This document shows, in pieces, positions 29,528 through 39,131 of a DNA stretch of 64,000 nt. The notes under the pieces are model-generated. The model was not told the DNA's origin and did not search any database. It saw nothing but the letters and a program-made list of their open reading frames with translations. The stretch's first letter is position 1. Every line of letters begins with the position of its first letter. The position numbers and the translations under genes were made by a program. The stretch covers positions 248,001 to 312,000 of the forward strand of contig CDRNVI010000039.1 in NCBI GenBank assembly GCA_977017575.1. Reading direction: 5' to 3'. This stretch comes from Paramoeba atlantica. Lineage: Eukaryota; Discosea.

Positions 29528-30874
29528 TTATTTTCCCAATATGACTTCATCTCTTTTTTGAAGGTCTAAGGCCATGTCCATGTCTTCTTTTGGATAAAAA
29601 ATAATAAGGAACTGCAGAAGAACCCAATCAACAACCGCTATGGCAACACACAACAGCCCATATACAGGGCCAATTTTTACGTATCTGCGAATACGTTCAG
29701 AAAGTCTGAGAGCGGGACAGTCGACACTAGAAATTTGTTTATAAATCTTCTCTGTACGCTCTGCCACGCTACGCCACGAATAAAACGAAGACACAGATTC
29801 ATGAAAGCTCCACGGAGACACGTAAGGCACTCTCGCAATGGCCCTTTCTAAGGCTGCAATCAGGGAAGCGGGATCGGGTTCGGCAAGGTAAAGCATTGAG
29901 GGTGGGAGCACCTCGGGAACCCCACCAACTCTTGTGGACACGGCCAGCAGTCCACACGCCGCCGCCTCTAGTATGGCAATGCAGAACGCCTCCGTGAGCG
30001 AACAATTCAAAAAAATCTGTCCGCGGTTAAGTGTGCTCTTAATTTGTGAATGTTCCAGCGCCCCGAGCATTTCCACGCGATCAAACAAAGCGTGCCGTTC
30101 AATCATTTGCACCAACTGCAGCCGGCGTGGTCCATCCCCACCAATCACAAAGCGTAGTCCGGGGTGTCGCGCACACAACCCCGGGATCACATCCACCAGG
30201 AGGTCCACCCCTTTGCGGTACACCAACCGGGTTAGTACCACAACCGTGGGCGGGCCCCCACGCAGTACGGTGCCCCAGGGCAGTCCCTTCATAGCGACCG
30301 GCGGGGCAAACCCCGTGGTGTCCACGGCATTGGGAATCACACTGACCGTCTCGGGGGAGATCTTCGCCCGTAGCACGGTGTTCTCCCGGGAGGTGTGGCT
30401 GACACAGATCACTTGGTGCATACAACGCAGGGACCACTCCAGTACTTTGTTAATGTGGATCGAGGCACTGTCCGCGAACCCGAACAGGGAGTGGTCGGTG
30501 AAACACACCCGGAGTCCCATGGTGAGGGCATGGAGAAGGGCTTCGTGGCACAGGGTGCTGGTGGTTTGGTGACCGTGGACAATCTCCACCCGCTCTCGGA
30601 GAAATATACAGCGGAGTACAGGGAAGTTGGCAAACAGCGTTGGTAGAGTGACGGTACCGGGGGGGACGCGTACCCCAATAAAGGGGAGGTAGTACACCTT
30701 GAGACCGCCAGTGAGCCAACGGACACCGGTATAGGAGGCGCCGTAGGACCGGGTAATGACAATGACCTTATGTCCGCGACGTAGGAGACACTGTGCCACG
30801 TTGTAGATGTGAATTTCCACCCCTCCAAATCCGGGGTGAAAAAAGTCGGAGACCAGTGCCACGCGATGGGGCAT
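29528..30874 (-). CDS. PIGA: GPI N-acetylglucosaminyltransferase catalytic subunit PIG-A
   Basis: Transfers GlcNAc from UDP-GlcNAc to phosphatidylinositol on the cytosolic face of the ER, the first step of GPI-anchor synthesis. The 448-residue protein is a GT4 glycosyltransferase: MPHRVALVSDFFHPGFGGVE at the start, HGHQTTSTLCHEAL, FTDHSLFGFAD (125-135), ICVSHTSRENTVLRA, VIPNAVD, VVVLTRLVYRKGVDLL (211-226), RFVIGGDGP and the EX7E motif with E295 and E303 (EAFCIAILEAAACG). A single C-terminal membrane segment (about 408-432) follows, with a short charged tail, as in other PIG-A proteins. It implies that the organism makes GPI anchors. The gene is more GC-rich than its AT-rich flanks. Confidence 0.95.
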   Translation of the reverse strand: MPHRVALVSDFFHPGFGGVEIHIYNVAQCLLRRGHKVIVITRSYGASYTGVRWLTGGLKVYYLPFIGVRVPPGTVTLPTLFANFPVLRCIFLRERVEIVHGHQTTSTLCHEALLHALTMGLRVCFTDHSLFGFADSASIHINKVLEWSLRCMHQVICVSHTSRENTVLRAKISPETVSVIPNAVDTTGFAPPVAMKGLPWGTVLRGGPPTVVVLTRLVYRKGVDLLVDVIPGLCARHPGLRFVIGGDGPRRLQLVQMIERHALFDRVEMLGALEHSQIKSTLNRGQIFLNCSLTEAFCIAILEAAACGLLAVSTRVGGVPEVLPPSMLYLAEPDPASLIAALERAIARVPYVSPWSFHESVSSFYSWRSVAERTEKIYKQISSVDCPALRLSERIRRYVKIGPVYGLLCVAIAVVDWVLLQFLIIFYPKEDMDMALDLQKRDEVILGK

Positions 30875-31360
30875 GTAAGTGCACGTGGAATTCTGCCTCG
30901 TGCGGATTAGAGAGGAGGTTTTATCTTGTCCATTGATTGAGGTGCAGGAATGTCGAATTTACCATGCGATTTTACCACAAATAGGAACCGAACCATTTTT
31001 AGAACGTTTACCAAAAATAAAAAGCATGATTACTGCTGACATCGTAAGTAAAGTTCAAGCTGTCCGAACCTATTCCATATGATTTTCTTTAAGGCTACTC
31101 CCTCTTTCATATTCTTTATATTGGCCCTTTCATAACTTGTTGGCACTTTTTGTGGGAATCCGTTGAGGGAGCAGAGCACTTCAAGAGGAAAAACGTTTTG
31201 CAAGTACAAGTAGGTCAACGTTGCGCTGCAATCCGTAAAACTTAGTAAAACCCACAATGACAGAGTTCAAGCTTGGCAATACCGTATGCAGAATCTATAG
31301 TACCTTTGCCGCGCTACGACTCTGAGAATCCTGATTGAGATGAATCAGTTAGCGATGAGG
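30875..31360. other. Intergenic region PIG-A / LRR member 3
   Basis: No supported gene in 0.49 kb. A 75-codon minus-strand frame without an early ATG (31030-31257) contains LTYLYLQN, faintly LRR-like, but no repeats, so it may be chance or a decayed LRR fragment. Confidence 0.4.
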
Positions 31361-32062
31361 TTACTTTTCGTGAAGCAATAATAAACTTGAGTTTTGAATA
31401 TTGAGCTTGGATAATGATGCTGGTAATTTTTTAACATCTATAGTACCACTTAAATGGGTGTCATTGAGTCGGAGAGATTGTAACCTGCTAGATAAATTGT
31501 CAATTTTGATTTTGCCTTCAAAGCCGTTTCCGCTCAAGCTCAAATGCACCAAAGTTGAAGGTAGCGAAGACAAATCAATCTTTCCAGAAAATCTATTTTC
31601 ATGGACACTCAAGGTATGTAATGTTTGAGGAAGTTGAGAAAGATCAAGACAACCTTCCAGCGAATTCATATATGCCAACCACTTATGAGTGCCGGGCGGC
31701 ATTTGATTGATTGGCATATGACCTAAGAATTTGTTCCTAGCAACATCAATTTTGTATAATTTGTGAGGTAGGTCTTCCAGCATGATCTCGCCCGTTAATA
31801 AATTTTCATGCAAAAAGAGAACAGATACCGTATGAGGAAGAGATCTCCAGTAAAGAGAACCACGAAGATCACGGCCAGACCAGTGCAATCTCCGAACGAA
31901 TCCATGTTGATCACACTTAACACGGTGCCAGCTGCACGCTTCATTTGCTTCTGTCCAACTTGCGTGCACTTTCGTAATATTTCTTAGAAAACGAGAAAGT
32001 TGAGTTTCGGAGGGCAAAGCAAAGGATCTCACGCGGCCTTTCTTTTGCAAACAGGAATCCAT
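31361..32062 (-). CDS. Leucine-rich repeat protein, family member 3
   Basis: A 233-residue paralogue, the shortest of the three. The cap is HASWTEANEACSWHRVKCDQ (about 34-53), then VRRLHWSGRDLRGSLYWRSLP. About six repeats follow: LPHTVSVLFLHENLLTGEI, LPHKLYKIDVARNKFLGH, a degenerate one with MPPGTHKWLAYMNSLEG, LPQTLHTLSVHENRFSGKI, LPSTLVHLSLSGNGFEGKI and LSSRLQSLRLNDTHLSGTI. The start is ATG 32060-32062; the first 15 residues are basic. Members 2 and 3 share the N-terminal word LPS(E/Q) then (R/S)F(V/L)xNIT before the cap, so they are closer to each other than to member 1. No signal peptide or membrane anchor is seen. Confidence 0.75.
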   Translation of the reverse strand: MDSCLQKKGRVRSFALPSETQLSRFLRNITKVHASWTEANEACSWHRVKCDQHGFVRRLHWSGRDLRGSLYWRSLPHTVSVLFLHENLLTGEIMLEDLPHKLYKIDVARNKFLGHMPINQMPPGTHKWLAYMNSLEGCLDLSQLPQTLHTLSVHENRFSGKIDLSSLPSTLVHLSLSGNGFEGKIKIDNLSSRLQSLRLNDTHLSGTIDVKKLPASLSKLNIQNSSLLLLHEK

Positions 32063-32805
32063 ACTTAAAAATAGATATTCACATTTAAAATATGATATTT
32101 TTTCATTTGTTTTAAAAATAGATAATGATTCATCAGACCAATATGCACATGAAACATGTTAGATCATTTCATCAAGATTAAGAAGGAATCCCCCTCCCCT
32201 AGTTAGTTTTACTAGTTAGTATATTCATTTAAAAAACACCAACGTCGGAACATAACAATGATATCAAATACAAAATAATGCATAAAACGTTTACAAAATA
32301 AACTCATAAACCCCATTCGTGTCCCTATTCGAAGATATTCGCAATTATGTTCGCAGATGGTATTCTTCTCTCTCAGCAAAACCTGTAGAAGCAGACGCTT
32401 CACACCGAGGGCCATCAAAATGGAGCGGTGCCAGGCATTAAAAAGAGAGTTTGATGAAGTAACATAAAAAAGTAAACAAAAATATATTTCCAAAGTGTAG
32501 ATTTCCATGCGATATGCATCATGAAAGAAAAATAGTGGATTACTTGTAATGAATTGAAGATACACACAGTCGAAATTCCCATAAAATTGATCCTCGAGAT
32601 CTAGATCTTCTTCCTAAGGAAAAGGACAATTCTATATGGGGAGTGAGATTTCGGTGCAACGGAGTAAGCGAGCTCCGTATCCGTCTGCAACTCATAAATT
32701 TTGAACCCAGAAGTAAAATTCATGTTCGATTCAATTGGAGACGCCGAAGTAATGTGAGTACTGGTTGCCGCGAAGATTTCCACTCTTGATATCGAGTTGA
32801 CTGCA

Positions 32806-33813
32806 TACTCCCCCTCTCATTAATTTTTATAAATTATATTTTATAACAAAAAATGAGTTATAATTATAATTATAAAAAGATATTTTGACGGGGATATTTT
32901 TCCCTTTGTTCCGTGCACGTATCGTAGCTTTTATCGTGCCTTCGAAGATGCCTTTCTGCCGATATGTAATCGGGCTGCAGACCTCTTGCCGTCAAAAACG
33001 TTTATTGTTATTCTCAGGACACAATTTACATTGTTGCCCTCTGCATTAGGTACTTGAGCAAAGAATTCTTTACAAAAACTGCCCCGGGTGAGCTTTTGCA
33101 TCGGAAAGAGTGTCATGTATTGTATAGAGGCCTGATAATAAACTGTAATGAATACAGACGAATCAAAATCATGAAAGAAATTCTGTGATTCTAAGGTATA
33201 CGAAAAAAAAAAGTTTTTGAAAGTTTTTAGAAAAAAATAAAGTAACTTTAAAGTACTTTCTTGAAAGTTTCAAATTTTCCGCAAACCCGTTTTTTTATCA
33301 AAATATACTAGAATGGAAACTCGAATTAACTAAAAACATTGAGAACTCAGTCAAGCTTTTTCTCATCCGTGCAATGTAACTTGCGATGAATTTTCATCGA
33401 AGGTCCCCCTACCCAGAAAACGGTAGTTGGTCGGCGTTAGTACCATCAGTGAGATGGCAATTCCAGGGAAGACTACGAGGAGGTTCTGACCTTACTTCTC
33501 CACATCGAGTTTGCATCCAACTTTTAGAGAAAGTTGCTTTTTACATAAACGATATCTTTATCGTAATTTTCTTACCATTATTCTCCACCATAGAAACCAA
33601 CCACTTTCTCTTCTCTGAAAGAAACCGCTGTGAAGGACGCCCATGAAGTAATCCATTTTCAGTAGAACAAAAGAGTCATTTTTGTTTGCTTCGAAACATA
33701 ATTTAAAAAGAATACTTGAATTTGTTTGTTGATTTATAAAAATTAATGAGAGCGCATAAAACGAATTTTTATAACTCAGAATCCATTTATAAAAATTAAT
33801 GAGAGGGGGAATA
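32806..33813. mobile_element. Stowaway-like element, long relative of the 4666-4993 MITE
   Basis: Inverted ends of 28 nt at 32806-32833 and 33786-33813 (one mismatch) read TACTCCCCCTCTCATTAATT followed by TTTATAAA. The first 17 nt after the TA are the same as in the MITE at 4666-4993, and both share the inner word GTTATAATTATAATTATA. An extra internal copy of the end sequence lies at 33733-33752. The 1.0 kb body contains a 61-codon minus-strand frame (32931-33116) with no recognised domain. It may be an internally filled MITE or a deletion derivative of a full Tc1/mariner element. Confidence 0.75.
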
Positions 33814-33913
33814 TACAAATTATGTACTCTCCAGGACGTTTTTCCAGGACGTGAATGGTGCGCATAGCTGCAATAATAATTTTTGTAATAATATTTATTA
33901 ATTTCCGTCGCTA

Positions 33914-34013
33914 CGTTAAACGAGGTGGTTGTTTTCAACTTAGAAGGCACCACAGTTGCGCGCTTCGCGTTGAAAACTACCTCAGCGTTTAACGAAGAGC
34001 CTAAAAAAGAAAA
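33914..34013. repeat. Foldback hairpin element, copy 2
   Basis: Inverted arms at 33914-33939 and 33969-33994 (26 nt, about four mismatches). The right arm plus its flank (to 34013, AACGAAGAGCCTAAAAAAGA) matches the right arm of the hairpin at 6504-6549, and the loop, read in reverse complement, begins GCGAAGCGCGCA as in copy 1. The outer 20 nt of the left arm are replaced by unrelated sequence, so this copy is more diverged than copy 1. Confidence 0.7.
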
Positions 34014-34116
34014 ATTGACGAAAGATCATGCATATTATATTCTCTTTTTGGGGGTGTTCACTCGTGCGACAGTGCGCGCTTCCCTTTCTTGTCATGCGTA
34101 GGAGCCCTTGATAGAA

Positions 34117-34656
34117 ATGCATAGTTCGCACCCATGCCACGGAGGTTGTCACGGAGGCAAACACCATTATCTATCGTCCCATCTCGGGTTGTGGTGGGGC
34201 TCTCCTAGGAGGAGTGATACAGATTCCTACTATCTTTGGGACTTTTTTCATAATCTTCGTCAGCAGAGGCGTATTGTTGGATATAAGGGGGTCACAAATG
34301 GAGATTTGTTTTACGAACTGGGCAATAAACTACGCGAACTAAAACATGATTCCTTCTCGGTTTGTATGTGCAAAGTCAAAAGTCATTGTGGAAATAAATG
34401 GAATGAGGAGGCGGATGGATTGGCACTCATGAAAGCACGAAAAATTTCTCGACCTCCAGTGCAGAAAAGGAGGAAAACAACTGAAGACTCCGAGGAATCT
34501 CAAACAAATGAAACCTTAGAAAAACTGATGAAAAATAGAGCCTTAGAAAAGGGAAAGCCGAAACCTTTTCCAGCGGCCAAGCGCGGAGCTGAGGCAAAAG
34601 AGAAACTCCGGGGGAAAGTAGCGAAAACTGGTGGAAAGAGGAAGCCTTCCGAGTAG
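34117..34656 (+). pseudogene. RNase H-like relic, probable retroelement fossil
   Basis: The only protein-like signal on the plus strand. The frame contains SDTDSYYLWDFFHNLRQQRR, then VTNGDLFYELGNKLRELK, then KVKSHCGNKWNEEADGLAL. These fit the second half of an RNase H1-type fold: the SDS/TDS aspartate strand, the helix with N-D-L-x-x-E-L, the His loop and the last catalytic Asp. A Lys-rich tail of about 75 residues follows. The first half of the fold is not recognised. Position in a repeat island and strand opposite to all host genes suggest a fossil retroelement of unassigned family; a displaced host RNase H fragment is the alternative. Confidence 0.5.
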
Positions 34657-35750
34657 GGGTTGATAGGACGGAAGTGTTTTCCCCCAGTAGGTTTAGGGTA
34701 CCCTGAGGAATATGTATCAAATTAGTGAAACGTAATGTGTGTTTTCAGGAATAGTGCACATACGTATGTACATATGTATGCGCATATACATATGTATATT
34801 AACTCTAAATTTGGAGGTGGAAGAGTATAAGTTTAAGGGAACAATGTTAAGTATTCTAACCGACTTACGTCGGTCTATTGGATTGGACTGGAGGAGGAGT
34901 GATCACTTCGACGAAGTCCACGTTTGTAAATACCATCTCTAGGGACGATTTTCTTAGCACAATCCACTTCGAGGACATAGCTTCCGTCATGCGGCCTGAT
35001 TTGCTGTGCGTAGTGCACTCCCTGGGCCTTGTCCTTCAGACATCCAGAAAAAGAAAAACGGATCCTTATACGGCTCGGCTGCCTGAGGCAGACACTAAGC
35101 AAACACGTGCTTTATGGATGAGTGCTCGTCCGAACCATTTCGAGCACTACACCCACCTCGAGAGACTCGGGATAGATGACTGCAATCCGTCTTCTTTAGC
35201 TCCTTGGACCATCCTCCGCACAAGAAGTGCGCTCGTGGAGCATTCTTCCTAAAACTTCGTTTCAGCTCATATTACAGCGGTACATTAACTCCCCGAACCA
35301 TACTCGGTAGTCTGTGTATCGTATTGTACTAACGTTATCGGCTGCACGGAATAGAAATGCTATAATGTGTGTCATAATTCAATCAGATTTAATTTACATA
35401 CTTAGTGGAAAACGCGTAAATTGGAAATAAGGAGAACACTATATTCTACTATGCAGCCTTGTACTCATGGTAAAAATCACCATTTTCTATTTTTATGCAT
35501 ACGTTTTCATTCCGAGAGATTTGATGTCATTTAAAGATATGATAATCCAAAGCAAGTAATGACAATTACAATAAACAATAATTTGTTCGTGTTTTTCTTA
35601 TTTTGATACCAGCCAATGTGATTGAGAGTGTACAACCTCCATACAACGGTAACCTGCATTTTAAACAGGTTAAAGTAGGGCAATTCTATGGCAAGTAAAA
35701 ACTTCCTATAAAGATGTATTACCAGGATAGGAAATGCCTAGATATGCACA

Positions 35751-38700
35751 TCATAACTGCAACACGTCAAATATTCGAGGATGAGCAGCTAAGAGATCTG
35801 CATGGATCTTAGGAAACTGTTGCAGCAAGAATGTATGACACGCTAGTAGACGAGCAAAATCAGCTCCAGGGCGTGCAACGCTACAGTACTCAGTTTCACT
35901 ATTTTGGTCAGTGCTTAAAGCATCGAATCGCGTACCCAAGATACGTACAACAACAGGATCTTTGAGATTGGAGCCCTCCAAAATTTCCATACGTGCTGTC
36001 GCTTGCTTCTCAGCTTTCAATGTGTTTTTGACACAATTGAAGGCAACGACCCACGGATCCTGCAGGGAGGTTTTGTTCACTTCGTCCGGAAGTAATTTCG
36101 AAGCAGCTTCTTTCATTGAAACGTCCGGCGTTGTACGTTTGGATGCCTGGTGTGGCCCAGCTTCTACTTCATTTTCTTGCGACGTTGACATCTTCATACG
36201 TTCCCGGAGACACATTTCTCCATACTCTGTGTCAAAAACAGACACTATATCAGGTATACGTTGCACTTTCCACTGGTTCAATGGTAAACTATGGAATTCG
36301 TAAATTTCTGGAATGTGAATTTCCATAGCTCGCATACTTGCAGCGCGTATGCTGTTTAATTTAGTAGCGCACGTTGCGGAACACAGAAACAAGACCTGTT
36401 CCGGGGAAGTGCGGCATTGTAAAGATGTAGTCCATTGCTGATTTTGGTGGTTGACTATAGTTATGGCAGTTCCAAATTCCACCTGAAGTCCATAGCGATA
36501 CTTCATGCCGTACTCAAGCAAAACTTCCGGAAGCAAACGATTCGAGGGATCATACGGATGACCTTCTAGTATACGTGTGTAGAGTTCTTGCGATTTGCCC
36601 ATAGAACGCGAGTCACTGAGGAGTTTGTCATAGACCTGATAGACGCCGTATATTTTAGAAATGCATTTCGTCTCGGACAGAACCTCACCTTTCCTATCAA
36701 GAAGTATTACTGTGTACATCTGACAAGAGGGATCCCATGCTATTTCTTCACGTGGAAGATATCCCAGTGCGAAGCGTATCGCGATCCTCATGTAACCAAA
36801 GGAGCAACATGAATGAAGAGGGATAATACTCATTTGAGTTGTATTCTGAGCAATTGGCAAATGTTGTTGCATGGGTCCCTGATCTGAAGTGCTTTGTTCT
36901 ATGCTCCGAGTATGTTCGTCGGTACATTCTTGTCGTTTTAGTAGTATATCGGGGGGGTCTTCCATAAGTGGTTCCACTATTGGAAAAATCTCAGGAAGTA
37001 ATGCTGCTATTACTTGCGTACAAGCGGCTCGTATTGCATCCTGCTTAGTTAAGTAACCACTTACGTACGTAATTTCTCGAGGCTCTAAAGGTATTTTAAT
37101 TTGCATCCTGTCAAACTCGGGAATGGTGGCAATCGATGCCGTCGCTTCCCATTCGACATCAGAATCTCCCTTACTGCGTGAAGAAACGTCAAGGGCCACT
37201 CCATATTCACACCTTAAGAGCTTCTGACATGCACTCTCTAATGTGTAATCCAATTGAGCATTCGTGTAATCTCTTATTTTGTGAAAAGCATGTATTCCCA
37301 ATACGTTTAGTTCTTTGCAGAATTCAGTTTCACTCAAAACATATTTGAACGCATCCAAAAATGCACGCAAGGGATGAAAATAGCTCGTTTGACGATATAG
37401 TGTGTGATTATCCGGCGTTTCTAGTCTGATTTCATATTTTTTTGAAGCTCTACTAAATGCTACATGCTCACTGATGGGTTTGGCATTCAAACGTGACGCG
37501 CGATATACTGCTTCTCGAAAAATACTAAGTGTGGATGTACTACTCCAATCAAAATCCTTACCAATCATTTTTTTTGGTGTTTTCTTAAGAGCTGCGCTTT
37601 GTTTCAAAGTCTCTGCTTTTGTCAAAAATCTAGTGTATTCTTCAGGAAAATGTTTTTTACATAGAGCAAGACAACCATCCGAGATCATTATAGTTTTGCT
37701 TCTTCCGATGTAGCGTGAAACGCACGAAACGCACTTGCCGTTTATAACACTCCAGAGTTCCACACAATGCAATTTTAATAATGAAAGTCGAATGGTACGT
37801 TCAATGCACCTGAGTCCAATTCTTGAGCTTGAAGTGCGAAAAAGAAATTCCAGATCTGGCAAAAGCGTCCTCTCGGGTGGAGTTGCTTGGCTTGTCTCTT
37901 CATCTTTGGTAATGCTCTTCTGCTGAGGGTTTACATACCAACTCAGCTTTTTTGTTCGTTCATAAAGAAGTGGAAAATAGCTTTGTAAAGCACCAAGTGA
38001 TGCAAGCTTGATTGCATCTTTTTTTGTAGTTGATGTGCACTTACCAATTTCTATCTGAACGCCTGTCATATCAGTACCCAAGTAAAGCGTACAGACTTGT
38101 TCTCGTTGCGAACCCGTGCTGACAATCAATATTTCCGCATTAAAAAATTTTCGTGCAGCTAAAGTAACAACTGCTACGGCATTTAGCGAGGGAGATAGAG
38201 TTAAGTCCTGAGCCGCGCTTAAGAAATGTTTCCACGCAACATATGCTTGGGTATCAGCAAGTTTTAAGACTTGGGCATATAGTTCTACGCCTGAAAATAA
38301 AGGACAGGAATTTTCTGCGCAGAACGCTGGATGAGGCGGAATAATAATGCTAAACTTTCCTTTGCCATTCCTCGGAGGAATTACTTCTTCTACAACCTGA
38401 GGCTGTAACATTCGAACAAGGCTTTGTAGTGTGTAGAAATATCCTTTGCTAAAAAGATGCATACCATGTAAGAAGGGATCCCATATGTTGAGATCCGCGA
38501 CCTCGGGATGTTCCAATACAGCAGTTTCGTACCTCTCGGGAAAAAAGATTCTTAGGGCTATCGTGTAAGCAATAGCATGGAGCTCGTCAATGTTTTGCTT
38601 TCCTGATTTTGTGAGGGGCGGAAAACGGATCACTGCCAAACAAAGCACTTTGGAATCCTCATGCAGTTCATTTTCATTGCTCTTCTCTAGTGAAGAAGCG

Positions 38701-39131
38701 TGTGATTTCCCAAGCTCATCTTTAACAAAAAATTGAGAAGTGAAGCTTAAACGATTCATGTGTAATTCAAGAGTATTTCTTGCAGTTCCATCTTTAGTGT
38801 GGGCACAAGTATTCTTAGTATTGGCGTTTTGAAGGAGTGTAAATGTAGTTGGGTGGACAATAGGGTTACGGAGGTTAGCGACCAGACGGCAATAAGTTTC
38901 ATTTTTCTCGGAAAATTCCTCTGCAAAAGTTGTAACTGATCCATTTGACGCAGAAGAATCGACACATGGTTCATTTGACAGGGATAGGGCTATTTCCTTT
39001 TTTGGAAAGTCACCTGTTTCGGGAGGATTAGAAGAAAAAGATCCACAAAAAAGCCTTGTTAAATCGTGCTCAAGGATTCGCCTTGAAAGGGTGTAGACTG
39101 TACAGCAACGAAAACAAGAGCGAAACAACAT
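35751..39131 (-). CDS. Large protein with repeated dsRBD-like modules, probably mitochondrial
   Basis: I do not recognise this 1126-residue protein as a named family. Residues 1-33 (MLFRSCFRCCTVYTLSRRIL...) are Arg/Cys-rich, without early acids, and fit a mitochondrial presequence. The rest has five to nine degenerate modules of 60-100 residues. Each has a few beta-like stretches then an Ala-rich helix ending in a Phe-Pro or Leu-Pro turn: KKDAIKLASLGALQSYFPLLYE, KQDAIRAACTQVIAALLPEIFP, KLNSIRAASMRAMEIHIPEIYE, FARLLACHTFLLQQFPKIH and DELHAIAYTIALRIFFPERYE. This is the layout of double-stranded RNA-binding domains (alpha-beta-beta-beta-alpha with a Lys/Ala-rich last helix), but the KKxAK signature is weak. 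An RNA-processing role in the mitochondrion is inference. Confidence 0.7.
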   Translation of the reverse strand: MLFRSCFRCCTVYTLSRRILEHDLTRLFCGSFSSNPPETGDFPKKEIALSLSNEPCVDSSASNGSVTTFAEEFSEKNETYCRLVANLRNPIVHPTTFTLLQNANTKNTCAHTKDGTARNTLELHMNRLSFTSQFFVKDELGKSHASSLEKSNENELHEDSKVLCLAVIRFPPLTKSGKQNIDELHAIAYTIALRIFFPERYETAVLEHPEVADLNIWDPFLHGMHLFSKGYFYTLQSLVRMLQPQVVEEVIPPRNGKGKFSIIIPPHPAFCAENSCPLFSGVELYAQVLKLADTQAYVAWKHFLSAAQDLTLSPSLNAVAVVTLAARKFFNAEILIVSTGSQREQVCTLYLGTDMTGVQIEIGKCTSTTKKDAIKLASLGALQSYFPLLYERTKKLSWYVNPQQKSITKDEETSQATPPERTLLPDLEFLFRTSSSRIGLRCIERTIRLSLLKLHCVELWSVINGKCVSCVSRYIGRSKTIMISDGCLALCKKHFPEEYTRFLTKAETLKQSAALKKTPKKMIGKDFDWSSTSTLSIFREAVYRASRLNAKPISEHVAFSRASKKYEIRLETPDNHTLYRQTSYFHPLRAFLDAFKYVLSETEFCKELNVLGIHAFHKIRDYTNAQLDYTLESACQKLLRCEYGVALDVSSRSKGDSDVEWEATASIATIPEFDRMQIKIPLEPREITYVSGYLTKQDAIRAACTQVIAALLPEIFPIVEPLMEDPPDILLKRQECTDEHTRSIEQSTSDQGPMQQHLPIAQNTTQMSIIPLHSCCSFGYMRIAIRFALGYLPREEIAWDPSCQMYTVILLDRKGEVLSETKCISKIYGVYQVYDKLLSDSRSMGKSQELYTRILEGHPYDPSNRLLPEVLLEYGMKYRYGLQVEFGTAITIVNHQNQQWTTSLQCRTSPEQVLFLCSATCATKLNSIRAASMRAMEIHIPEIYEFHSLPLNQWKVQRIPDIVSVFDTEYGEMCLRERMKMSTSQENEVEAGPHQASKRTTPDVSMKEAASKLLPDEVNKTSLQDPWVVAFNCVKNTLKAEKQATARMEILEGSNLKDPVVVRILGTRFDALSTDQNSETEYCSVARPGADFARLLACHTFLLQQFPKIHADLLAAHPRIFDVLQL

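Larger units (their letters stand above)
32063..35750. other. 3.7 kb gene-poor island with repeats and a plus-strand relic
   Basis: The longest stretch without a minus-strand host gene. It holds a 1.0 kb element of the same MITE family as 4666-4993, a second foldback hairpin, an RNase H-like relic on the plus strand, and an alternating purine-pyrimidine tract of ATACATATGTAT type at about 34758-34798. A 98-codon minus-strand frame at 32212-32508 is Phe/Leu/Cys-rich and cannot be told from chance. Between 35260 and 35750 I see nothing. Confidence 0.7.

Noticed and set aside
31030-31257. Possible decayed LRR fragment between PIG-A and LRR member 3
   Set aside because: Contains one LTYLYLQN word only; no second repeat and no cap.
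32212-32508. 98-codon minus-strand frame rich in Phe, Leu and Cys
   Set aside because: AT-rich, no motif, no acceptor-like signal, and located in a repeat island.
34878-35252. 125-codon plus-strand frame after the RNase H relic
   Set aside because: No recognisable domain and no ATG context; may be part of the same fossil element but cannot be supported.
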